A DNA stretch of 24,948 nt. Source: an uncultured Atopobium sp. GTDB lineage: Bacteria > Actinomycetota > Coriobacteriia > Coriobacteriales > Atopobiaceae. Shown here in pieces: positions 8,067 through 15,480 of this stretch. The notes beneath the pieces are model-generated. The model was not told the origin of the DNA and did no database searches. It was given only the letters and a program-made list of their open reading frames with translations. The stretch lies in assembly GCA_916720465.1 (NCBI GenBank), contig CAKARF010000007.1, positions 1-24,948 on the forward strand. Direction: 5' to 3'. The translations under genes were made by a program, and so were the position numbers. Positions within the stretch are counted from its first letter, which is position 1, and every line of letters starts with the position of its first letter.

Positions 8067-9668
8067 ATGAATACACGAACCAAATACAAGTTTCAAGTAC
8101 CTTCATCTTTTGTCATTACAAAGAATAATATCTTTTTAATAGTAGGATCAGTATTATCAACTGCTCTTTCTGTAGCTACGAGCTTGGCCTTAGGCTCAAT
8201 AGTGAGTGCCGTTTCTCAAGGCTCTTGGATGACTGATAAAACGATTGCTTTTGTGGGGATCCTATTTCTTTCTCTCGTATCGGCAGTCCTTGTTCTTACA
8301 TTTAAAGGATGGTTTCCTGTGCGTGCGGCGATTATCCAAAGAATGAGTTGTACTACGCAGGTTATACAAAGGGTTATTGCGATGCCGGCCCGTGTCTATA
8401 AAAAACATGAAAAAGGCTACTACATGAACCTTTTAAGCAGTTCTGCGACCATGTATGGATCTGTATATAGTGCTGTGAATATTGCCATTTTGAGTTCTGT
8501 CGGATGTATTGCAGTGATTTTATTAGCGCTTCTTATTACCAATTATGTATATTTCATCGTAGTGCTTACCTATATTCCTATCTTATTTCTTGTGACAAGG
8601 GTTCCAGCCAAGCGTATTGCAGATTTACAGCGAAATATTATTCCAGCTCAAGATAGATATTTGAACGAATCAAAACGCATCGTAGAAAATAAAAGAGCTA
8701 TCAATATTGCTCGAGCTGACGTCTTTTACAAAGAGAGATATCAAGACATCAGTTCAAGGTACTTGGATTCCATAAAAAGATACCGGTTTAATGAGGGATT
8801 GAATGAGAAGATTCCAAGCAGTATGTGCTCTCTACTGCAGATTATTATGCTTGCCTTAACCATTGAAATGTATCAGATTCATGCTGCATCTGTAGGAGAT
8901 ATTTTTATTTCATATCAACTTTGCGCATTGATTCAGAATCCTCTAGCGGAACTTTTTCAGTCAATCATGTTTGTAAAAGCAAATAAAGTTCATCTTGAGC
9001 GCCTACAAAATACTTTCAAAGAATCCCAAGAGCCTTCAGGTTATGAGAAGCTTTGGAATTCTTCACTTAAACCAGCTGTAAAGATAGGAGAGGGAACTCT
9101 TTTAGCTACTTCAGAAGGACCAGAACTTTTCCATACACAAGCTCTCAGCATTCCACAAGGATCTCTCGTGGTGGTAAAGGGTTCCAACGGCTCAGGCAAG
9201 TCTTCTTTCGTGGATCTTTTGGCAGGCTGCTCTGATCCATCGCTATTCAGTGGTGATATAGAGCTTTCGGATGATCTTAAAGACTGTTCTCGTTTTGCTC
9301 GTCCGGTACCTCTTGTAGAAGGAAGCCTTGTTGACAATATGTTTGGAGAAAAGATTGATCGTACGGTTTACAACTTGCTCGATTTCTCCTCTCTTGAGAC
9401 TCATGCTTTTGACGGAAAAGAAGAGTCCGTTTCTTTGGGTGAGCGACAAAAAATTGGTCTTTTGAGAGCTCTATCCAGAAAACAAGGGGCACTTGTTTTG
9501 GATGAACCTCTACAGAATTTAGATGCTCCAACATCACAGAGGCTTTGTAGATATCTCACCAACCTCAAAGGTAGGCGGACTGTCATGGCGATTATGCACT
9601 CTGATGAACTAGATCAAGAAGCAGACGTTCTTCTCGATATCCAAGATGGCCAATTGCATGTGCGTTGA
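8067..9668 (+). CDS. Half-ABC transporter 2 (membrane domain fused to ATPase)
   Basis: A 533-residue half-transporter and the presumed partner of the preceding one. The membrane domain (residues 1 to about 317) is collinear with that of transporter 1 but strongly diverged. Matching stretches include KGYYMNLLS against AGHYLNVVT, LTYIPILFLVTRVPAKR against LLYIPFYLVIIDYPSKK, and NIARADVFY against NVLRAENYF. From residue 318 the protein is identical to transporter 1, with Walker A GSNGSGKS at 372-379 and the same missing Q-loop glutamine. The start is ATG 8067, about 12 bases after GGGAGA, a spacing at the long end. The two genes are 21 bp apart, so co-transcription is expected. If the two assemble, the pair would have different membrane halves and identical ATPase halves. 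Substrate and direction of transport are unknown. Confidence 0.87.
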   Translation: MNTRTKYKFQVPSSFVITKNNIFLIVGSVLSTALSVATSLALGSIVSAVSQGSWMTDKTIAFVGILFLSLVSAVLVLTFKGWFPVRAAIIQRMSCTTQVIQRVIAMPARVYKKHEKGYYMNLLSSSATMYGSVYSAVNIAILSSVGCIAVILLALLITNYVYFIVVLTYIPILFLVTRVPAKRIADLQRNIIPAQDRYLNESKRIVENKRAINIARADVFYKERYQDISSRYLDSIKRYRFNEGLNEKIPSSMCSLLQIIMLALTIEMYQIHAASVGDIFISYQLCALIQNPLAELFQSIMFVKANKVHLERLQNTFKESQEPSGYEKLWNSSLKPAVKIGEGTLLATSEGPELFHTQALSIPQGSLVVVKGSNGSGKSSFVDLLAGCSDPSLFSGDIELSDDLKDCSRFARPVPLVEGSLVDNMFGEKIDRTVYNLLDFSSLETHAFDGKEESVSLGERQKIGLLRALSRKQGALVLDEPLQNLDAPTSQRLCRYLTNLKGRRTVMAIMHSDELDQEADVLLDIQDGQLHVR

Positions 9669-9681
9669 TGTGGGAGAAAAA
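9018..9681 (+). repeat. 664-bp direct repeat, copy 2 (ATPase-domain cassette)
   Basis: The second copy of 7395-8058. The upstream boundary is abrupt: CTTTC here against ACGAG in copy 1, just before AAAGAATCCC. The downstream boundary falls inside an A-run 13 bp after the stop codon. Beyond it the sequences are unrelated. Confidence 0.95.
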
Positions 9682-9744
9682 TGGATTCAAAGGCATGGAC
9701 GCTTTGACCCTTCTATTGCGCTAAGATTGTAAGGTAATTGTTTA

Positions 9745-9773
9745 TTGAGAGATTTTGGCTGATAAAACATATT
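9745..9773 (+). promoter_or_regulatory. Candidate promoter for the GT2 gene
   Basis: TTGAGA (9745-9750) and CATATT (9768-9773) have a 17-bp spacer, about 28 bp before the ATG at 9801. TTGTTT with GATAAA is an overlapping alternative. The rest of 9682-9800 contains no gene; a weak TCAAAG/CTTTGA inverted repeat near 9686-9707 lacks a T-tract and is not a convincing terminator. Confidence 0.4.
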
Positions 9774-9800
9774 TGTCTTGAGTTTGGAGCGTAGGGTTAT

Positions 9801-11108
9801 ATGCCATTGCAATTTAACAGACTCGGTATCACACCAATTGTTGTTTTTAACTTTATTATCTGGCTTTTCTTTACGCTCGCATACTTTTATCAGATTGTGT
9901 ACATTCTTCGTGTCTTAATTAAAGGCGAAGTAAAGCTTCCAGAGGCAAAAAAGCAGCACCGCTATGCTTTCTTTATTGCTGCCCACAATGAAGAGCCAGT
10001 TATTGGCAACCTTGTCAGGTCCATTCTTTCTCAGGATTATCCTCGAGAGCTGATGGATGTCTTTGTTGTTGCAGATGCTTGTACCGATAAAACAGCTGAA
10101 GAGGCGAGAAAAGCTGGAGCAATTACTTGGGAGCGTAATGACCTTGCTCGTAAAGGTAAGAGCTGGGTTATGGATTACGGCTTTGACCGCATTCTTAATG
10201 AGTACGGCGACAAATACGAGGCATTCATTATTATGGATGCCGATAACCTGGTTTCTCCAAGCTACTTAAAGATTATGAATCAGGCTTTTGATGCAGGATA
10301 TCTTGTCTGTACTAGCTATAGAAACTCAAAGAATTTTGATTCCAGCTGGGTAAGCTCTGCATACGCAACCTGGTTTATGCGCGAGGCAAAGTTCTTGAAT
10401 AACGCCCGTATGATGATGGGTACTAGCTGCGCTGTTTCTGGTTCCGGCTGGATGGTTTCTTCTCGCATTATTAAAGGTATGCATGGATGGGATTTCCATA
10501 CCCTCACCGAGGATATTCAATTCTCCACCTTCTGCAGCGCTCACAATATTCAAATTGGCTATGCACCTGCAGAATTCTTTGATGAGCAGCCTTTGACCTT
10601 CAAGGCATCGTGGACACAGCGTATGCGTTGGACAAAAGGCTTTTACCAGGTGTTCTTCTCGTATGGTTTTGATCTTATTAAGGGTATTTTTAAGGGTCAG
10701 TTTGCTTCATACGATATGCTCATGACCATTGCGCCAGGCATGATTTTGACACTGCTTTCAGCCTTTATTAATGGTACTTACATGCTAGTTGGCTATTTGA
10801 GCCACGGCTTCGTTGCTACTGACGCAGAGATTGCTATGAGTGTGGGATCTTTGGTCATGACGGTCTTCTCGATGTATGTGGTCTTCTTTATTCTGGCGCT
10901 TATTACCACCATCTCGGAGTACAAGCATTTCCATGTAAAGAAGAAATGGCGTATTTTTACCAATCTCTTCACGTTCCCTATTTTTATGATGACGTATATC
11001 CCAATTACCGTTGCAGCTTTGTTTAAAAAGGTTGAGTGGGTTCCTACAAAACATGACATTGCTGTTAACTTTGAGGATGTTATTGCTTCAAGTGGGAGTT
11101 CAAATTAA
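9801..11108 (+). CDS. Membrane family-2 glycosyltransferase (processive type)
   Basis: A 435-residue GT2 enzyme. An N-terminal membrane helix (about residues 12-36) precedes the catalytic domain, and three or four C-terminal membrane segments follow (about 305-415). Catalytic signatures are complete: FFIAAHNEE for nucleotide binding, MDADN (D146-D148) for the metal, TEDIQ (E237-D238) and QRMRW (Q273-W277, QxxRW). This set is typical of cellulose-synthase, hyaluronan-synthase or poly-GlcNAc-synthase-like enzymes that polymerise and extrude a glycan. The acceptor and sugar cannot be told. The start is ATG 9801 with AGGG five bases before. No other polysaccharide gene lies next to it, so it appears to act alone or with distant partners. 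Base composition is between the island and the housekeeping genes. Confidence 0.88.
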   Translation: MPLQFNRLGITPIVVFNFIIWLFFTLAYFYQIVYILRVLIKGEVKLPEAKKQHRYAFFIAAHNEEPVIGNLVRSILSQDYPRELMDVFVVADACTDKTAEEARKAGAITWERNDLARKGKSWVMDYGFDRILNEYGDKYEAFIIMDADNLVSPSYLKIMNQAFDAGYLVCTSYRNSKNFDSSWVSSAYATWFMREAKFLNNARMMMGTSCAVSGSGWMVSSRIIKGMHGWDFHTLTEDIQFSTFCSAHNIQIGYAPAEFFDEQPLTFKASWTQRMRWTKGFYQVFFSYGFDLIKGIFKGQFASYDMLMTIAPGMILTLLSAFINGTYMLVGYLSHGFVATDAEIAMSVGSLVMTVFSMYVVFFILALITTISEYKHFHVKKKWRIFTNLFTFPIFMMTYIPITVAALFKKVEWVPTKHDIAVNFEDVIASSGSSN

Positions 11109-11125
11109 ATAATTAACTCCACTGG

Positions 11126-11134
11126 TGGTACAAT
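11126..11134 (+). promoter_or_regulatory. Candidate extended -10 promoter of guaB
   Basis: TGG directly before TACAAT gives a TGn extended -10 element (11126-11134), with the RNA start expected near 11141 and AGGAGGGAG before the ATG at 11184. No good -35 is visible, as is usual for extended -10 promoters. No purine-type riboswitch fold is apparent in the short leader. Confidence 0.45.
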
Positions 11135-11183
11135 GCCAAAACACGTTGAGCATGACCGGTAGGTCAGGAGGGAGCCAAAGACA

Positions 11184-12707
11184 ATGGCAAAGTTCTTCGA
11201 AGGCGAATCACACACATTTTCTGAGTACCTTTTGGTTCCTGGCTATTCATCAGCTGAGAATATCCCTGCAAATGTTTCTTTGAAGACTCCTCTTGTTAAG
11301 TTTAAACGTGGCGAGAAAAGCGCAATTGAGCTCAACATTCCTATGGTATCTGCAGTAATGCAGTCAGTTTCTGGTCCTCGTTTGGCAATTGCCTTGGCCC
11401 AGCAGGGCGGCATTGCCTTTATTTATGGCTCTCAGTCCGCTGAGGATGAGGCTCAGATGGTTCGCGAGGTTAAGAGCTACAAGGCAGGCTTTGTTGTCTC
11501 CGATTCAACTCTTACTCCAGAAATGACCCTTGGTGAGGTGCTCGACCTTAAAGAGAAGACTGGTCACTCCACCATGCCTGTCACCGATGACGGCACTTCT
11601 CGCGGTAAGCTTGTAGGTATTGTTACCTCTCGTGATTATCGTCCTTCTCGCGATGATCGTTCTAAGCTTGTTTCTGAGTTTATGACCCCAGCTGATAAGC
11701 TTATTACTGCACCAGAGGATACTTCTCTCAAAGAGGCAAATGACATTATCTGGGACAACAAGCTTAACGCCCTTCCTATTGTTGATAAGAATGGTCATCT
11801 GGTTAGCCTTGTATTCCGTAAGGATTATGATTCCCACAAGTCTGCTCCAGATGAGCTTCTTGATGATTCTAAGCGTTATATGGTTGGCGCTGGTATCAAT
11901 ACTCGTGACTATGAGACTCGTGTTCCTCTGCTTGTTGAGGCAGGTGCTGATGTTTTGTGCATCGACTCTTCTGAGGGTTACTCCGAGTGGCAGAAGCGCA
12001 CCCTTGAGTGGGTTCGTGCAACTTACGGTGATTCCGTCAAGATTGGCGCTGGCAACGTTGTAGATGCAGAGGGCTTCCGCTTCTTGGCAGAGGCTGGCGC
12101 TGATTTTATCAAGATTGGTATCGGCGGCGGTTCTATCTGCATTACTCGTGAGCAGAAGGGTATTGGCCGCGGTCAAGCTACCTCTGTTATTGATGTTGCT
12201 CGCGCTCGCGATGAGTACTTTGAGGAGACCGGCGTCTATATTCCAATCTGCTCTGACGGTGGAATTGTATACGATTATCACATGACTCTTGCGCTTGCTA
12301 TGGGCTCTGACTTTATGATGCTTGGTCGTTACTTTGCTCGTTTTGATGAGAGTCCATCAGACCGCGTGATTGTCAACGGCTCCTACATGAAAGAGTACTG
12401 GGGCGAAGGCTCTGCTCGTGCTCGCAACTGGCAGCGCTATGATCTTGGTGGCAACAAGCGCGGTCTTTCCTTTGTCGAGGGCGTTGACTCGTATGTTCCA
12501 TACGCAGGCCCTCTGAAGGACGGCGTTGAGGCTTCACTTCTGAAGGTCAAGTCCACCATGTGCAACTGTGGCGCTCTTGATATTCCAGAGCTTCGCGATA
12601 AGGCAAAGATTACGCTTGTCTCTTCAACTTCTATTGTTGAGGGTGGCGCACACGACGTCTTGCTGAAAGACTCAAACCAGCAGGTCAGCTACAATTTCCG
12701 TTCGTAG
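11184..12707 (+). CDS. guaB: Inosine-5'-monophosphate dehydrogenase, Tritrichomonas-like type
   Basis: A 507-residue enzyme oxidising IMP to XMP with NAD, the committed step of guanine nucleotide synthesis. The TIM-barrel catalytic domain carries a tandem-CBS insertion at about residues 100-220. The catalytic loop reads GIGGGSICITREQKGIG with Cys319, unlike the common GPGSICTTR form. Asp261 (LCIDSS), Arg382 (LGRYF), Arg418-Tyr419 (NWQRYD) and Lys310 sit at exactly the numbers I recall for Tritrichomonas foetus IMPDH, and the tail VEGGAHDVLLKDS matches that enzyme too. From memory that family is about 503 residues. A one-residue insertion follows Tyr419. The start is ATG 11184 after AGGAGGGAG. 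It is followed 75 bp later by leuS. Function is secure; subfamily placement rests on remembered sequence. Confidence 0.95.
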   Translation: MAKFFEGESHTFSEYLLVPGYSSAENIPANVSLKTPLVKFKRGEKSAIELNIPMVSAVMQSVSGPRLAIALAQQGGIAFIYGSQSAEDEAQMVREVKSYKAGFVVSDSTLTPEMTLGEVLDLKEKTGHSTMPVTDDGTSRGKLVGIVTSRDYRPSRDDRSKLVSEFMTPADKLITAPEDTSLKEANDIIWDNKLNALPIVDKNGHLVSLVFRKDYDSHKSAPDELLDDSKRYMVGAGINTRDYETRVPLLVEAGADVLCIDSSEGYSEWQKRTLEWVRATYGDSVKIGAGNVVDAEGFRFLAEAGADFIKIGIGGGSICITREQKGIGRGQATSVIDVARARDEYFEETGVYIPICSDGGIVYDYHMTLALAMGSDFMMLGRYFARFDESPSDRVIVNGSYMKEYWGEGSARARNWQRYDLGGNKRGLSFVEGVDSYVPYAGPLKDGVEASLLKVKSTMCNCGALDIPELRDKAKITLVSSTSIVEGGAHDVLLKDSNQQVSYNFRS

Positions 12708-12730
12708 CTTACAGGATTTATGGACTACTG

Positions 12731-12759
12731 GCGTCACCAAGTATTTTGCTTGGTGACGC
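12731..12759 (+). promoter_or_regulatory. Perfect 11-bp hairpin between guaB and leuS
   Basis: GCGTCACCAAG (12731-12741) and CTTGGTGACGC (12749-12759) are perfect inverted repeats around the loop TATTTTG. The sequence downstream (ATCGCTATAAG) has no T-tract, so it is not a standard intrinsic terminator. It lies 24 bp after the guaB stop and ends 10 bp before the leuS Shine-Dalgarno. It could stabilise the guaB 3' end, act as a weak terminator or influence leuS initiation. Confidence 0.6.
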
Positions 12760-12782
12760 ATCGCTATAAGAAAGGGGAACTC

Positions 12783-15356
12783 GTGGAAAACGAGGAAGTA
12801 CAGAACGTAACCGATACAGGTGATTTTCCTGCCTATGATGCTGAGGCCATTGAAACTAAGTGGCAGCGCGTCTGGGAAGAGCAGAATCTTTACAAGACAG
12901 AAGAGGACAGCTCAAGGCCTAAAAAATACGTTCTAGAGATGTTCCCTTATCCTTCGGGCGATCTTCACATGGGTCATGCTCGTAACTACACCATTGGCGA
13001 TGCTATGGCTCGTCAGGCCCGCATGCGTGGCTTTGATGTCTTGCATCCTATGGGCTTTGACGCTTTTGGTCTTCCTGCAGAAAACGCTGCTATTAAGCAC
13101 AATACTCAGCCTTCTGTGTGGACACATAAAAATATTGATCAGGCTGTAAAAACCATGTTCCGCATGGGCTTTGCTTACGACAAAGACCGCATGTTTAACA
13201 CCTGTGACTCTGAGTACTACAAGTGGGGTCAGTGGATTTTCCTCAAGATGCTTGAGAAGGGCCTGGTATATCGCGCAACAAGTCCTGTTAACTGGTGTCC
13301 TAACGACAAAACTGTTCTTGCAAACGAGCAGGTAGTTAACGGCAAATGCTGGCGTTGTGGCGCAGTTCCAGAGAAGCGCGAGCTCTCCCAGTGGTACCTG
13401 CGCATCACTGACTACGCTCAGGAGCTCCTCGATGATCTTGATCAGCTTGAGGGATGGCCAGAGCGTGTTCGCGCTATGCAGGCAAACTGGATTGGCCGCT
13501 CTGAGGGCGCAGAGATTGACTTTACCTTGGCAGATGCTGATGGTGTCACACCAACTGATATCAAGATGACTGTCTTTACCACTCGTGCAGATACCATCTA
13601 TGGCTGCACCTTCATGCTGCTTCCACCAGAGTCTAAGCTTGCTGCCGAGCTGGTAGGGGATTCAGAGTACAAGGCAGCTTTTGATACCCTCCATGAGGAG
13701 GCTGTAAAGGTCTCTTCCATTGATCGCCAGGGCACCGATCGCGAGAAACACGGTGTATTCACGGGCCGTTACGCAATTAACCCTGTTACCGGACAGACCG
13801 TACCAATTTGGGTTGCTGACTACGTCCTTCTCGACTATGGTACCGGCGCTGTTATGGGCGTTCCATCAGGCGATAAACGCGATTTTGACTTTGCAAAGAA
13901 GTATGACCTGCCTATTGTTCCTATCATCTGTGAAGAGGGAACTGATATCTATGAGGAGCTCAAGGGAGTTTCTGATTACAAGGTAACCTCTGTTGACTGG
14001 GACGGACCAATGGATACCGTGGGTATTCTCGTCCAGTCTGGTCCTTTTACCGGCCTCCGTGGTGGTAAACATTCCGAGGCAGAAGAGGCTGTTGTTACTT
14101 ATCTGACTGAGCACAACGTTGGTCGCAGAACTGTCCAGTTCCGTCTTCGTGATTGGCTCATTTCCAGGCAGCGCTATTGGGGCAATCCAATTCCTATGAT
14201 TCACTGTGATTGCTGCGGAGACGTTCCTGTTCCTTATGATCAGCTTCCTGTCATGCTTCCAGATAATCTTGATCTGGCAGCAGGAGACACGCTTGCTGAG
14301 TGCAAGGAGTTTGTAGAGACCACCTGTCCTCAGTGCGGAAAGCCTGCAAAGCGTATCACTGATACCATGGACACCTTCACTTGCTCTAGCTGGTACTATT
14401 TGCGCTACTGCGATCCACACAACACCGAGCTCCCATTCTCCAAAGAGTCCGTGGACCGCTGGATGCCAGTAGATAACTACATTGGTGGCATTGAGCACGC
14501 AATTCTGCACCTTCTGTATTCTCGCTTCTTTACTAAGGTCCTTCGTGACCTGGGCATGATTGACATCGACGAGCCATTTAAGAACTTGATGACTCAGGGC
14601 ATGGTCAAGGATGAGCACGGCGACACCATGTCAAAGTCAAAGGGTAACGTGGTACCTCCAAGCTCTGTCATTGAGCCTTATGGTGCAGATACTATGCGCC
14701 TTGCCATTCTCTTTGTTGCTCCACCAGAGAAGGATTTTGACTGGGACGAGAAGGTCGTTGCAGGTGCAAACCGCTTTATCAAGCGTGCGTGGCGTGTGGT
14801 ATGGGAGCTCTCTCGTACCGCTGATGCTTCTGCCGTACTCGACCACACCACCTTGGACCCTCAGTCACTTGAGCTCAACCGTGTTCTGAATGCCATGGGA
14901 ATCCGCTGTACCACCGAGTTTGATAAGGGCCAGTTCAATACGGCAATTTCTGCCGTTATGGAGCTGGTTAACGCAGCAAGCGCCTATATCAACGAGGTTC
15001 CTGCAGAGTCTAGAGATGCAGCACTTTGCTACAAGGTTGCAAATGACGTTGTAGCTATGCTGGCACCAATCATTCCTCACTGGGCAGAGGAGCTCAGCCA
15101 TGAGGCTCTGGGCAAAGACATTCCTGTCTATCATCAGCCTTGGCCAGAGTTTGATCCTGAACAGGCAAAGAGCAATACCGTAGAGATTGCTGTTCAGCTC
15201 AAGGGTAAGGTCCGCGCTCGTATTGAGGTTTCTGCCGATGCTTCTGAGGAAGAGCTCACTGCAGCCGCAACTGAGGCAATTGCCGATCAGCTTGAGGGCA
15301 AAGAGATTAGAAAAGTTATTGTTGTTAAGGGACGACTTGTGAATATCGTTGCCTAA
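12783..15356 (+). CDS. leuS: Leucyl-tRNA synthetase
   Basis: A class I aminoacyl-tRNA synthetase of 857 residues that charges tRNA-Leu. I chose GTG 12783 (MENEEVQN) because AAAGGGGA sits about five bases upstream; an in-frame ATG at 12720 would put translation through the strong hairpin 12731-12759. The HIGH motif is HMGH at residues 62-65, inside FPYPSGDLHMGHARNY. The signature loop reads TMSKSKGN (615-622), a natural variant of KMSKS. The LeuRS-specific DTFTCSSWYYLRY segment is present, and a CP1 editing domain lies between. The C-terminal extension VEIAVQLKGKVRARIEV is typical of bacterial LeuRS. Unlike ileS it has no visible T-box. The frame is intact and the length normal. Confidence 0.97.
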   Translation: MENEEVQNVTDTGDFPAYDAEAIETKWQRVWEEQNLYKTEEDSSRPKKYVLEMFPYPSGDLHMGHARNYTIGDAMARQARMRGFDVLHPMGFDAFGLPAENAAIKHNTQPSVWTHKNIDQAVKTMFRMGFAYDKDRMFNTCDSEYYKWGQWIFLKMLEKGLVYRATSPVNWCPNDKTVLANEQVVNGKCWRCGAVPEKRELSQWYLRITDYAQELLDDLDQLEGWPERVRAMQANWIGRSEGAEIDFTLADADGVTPTDIKMTVFTTRADTIYGCTFMLLPPESKLAAELVGDSEYKAAFDTLHEEAVKVSSIDRQGTDREKHGVFTGRYAINPVTGQTVPIWVADYVLLDYGTGAVMGVPSGDKRDFDFAKKYDLPIVPIICEEGTDIYEELKGVSDYKVTSVDWDGPMDTVGILVQSGPFTGLRGGKHSEAEEAVVTYLTEHNVGRRTVQFRLRDWLISRQRYWGNPIPMIHCDCCGDVPVPYDQLPVMLPDNLDLAAGDTLAECKEFVETTCPQCGKPAKRITDTMDTFTCSSWYYLRYCDPHNTELPFSKESVDRWMPVDNYIGGIEHAILHLLYSRFFTKVLRDLGMIDIDEPFKNLMTQGMVKDEHGDTMSKSKGNVVPPSSVIEPYGADTMRLAILFVAPPEKDFDWDEKVVAGANRFIKRAWRVVWELSRTADASAVLDHTTLDPQSLELNRVLNAMGIRCTTEFDKGQFNTAISAVMELVNAASAYINEVPAESRDAALCYKVANDVVAMLAPIIPHWAEELSHEALGKDIPVYHQPWPEFDPEQAKSNTVEIAVQLKGKVRARIEVSADASEEELTAAATEAIADQLEGKEIRKVIVVKGRLVNIVA

Positions 15357-15368
15357 CAGCAAAAACAC

Positions 15369-15397
15369 TTGACGAGAAGCCCTTTATCTCGTAAGAT
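15369..15397 (+). promoter_or_regulatory. Promoter of the rimP-nusA-infB operon
   Basis: TTGACG (15369-15374), a 17-bp spacer and TAAGAT (15392-15397) form the best sigma-70-type promoter in the window, starting 13 bp after the leuS stop. The RNA start is expected near 15404, leaving a leader of about 77 bases before rimP that contains the hairpin 15424-15454. Confidence 0.7.
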
Positions 15398-15423
15398 ATC
15401 TCTAAACGTAGTTGTTATTAGTT

Positions 15424-15454
15424 GGAAGTGGGGTTGAGTTTTGACCCCGCTTCC
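15424..15454 (+). terminator. Leader hairpin, possible attenuator of the rimP-nusA operon
   Basis: GGAAGTGGGGT pairs with ACCCCGCTTCC (one G-T pair) around a 9-base loop, followed by TTTCTG. It lies downstream of the promoter at 15369-15397 and upstream of the rimP Shine-Dalgarno GAGGAGG, so it would be transcribed in the leader. The weak T-tract suggests partial termination, which could be tuned by NusA. It may also end leuS read-through. Confidence 0.5.
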
Positions 15455-15480
15455 TTTCTGTATGTAGATGAGGAGGTCAA

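Noticed and set aside
7395..9681. The identical cassette as an insertion sequence
   Set aside because: It encodes only an ATPase domain in frame with both hosts; no transposase, terminal inverted repeats or target duplications.
9681..9707. Eight-codon ATG frame after the second transporter as a small gene
   Set aside because: Too short and explained by the copied GGGAGA flank meeting a chance ATG; kept only as a possible relic.
12720..12782. Upstream ATG for leuS
   Set aside because: It lacks a Shine-Dalgarno and would run through the perfect hairpin 12731-12759; GTG 12783 has AAAGGGGA at proper spacing and fits LeuRS N-termini.
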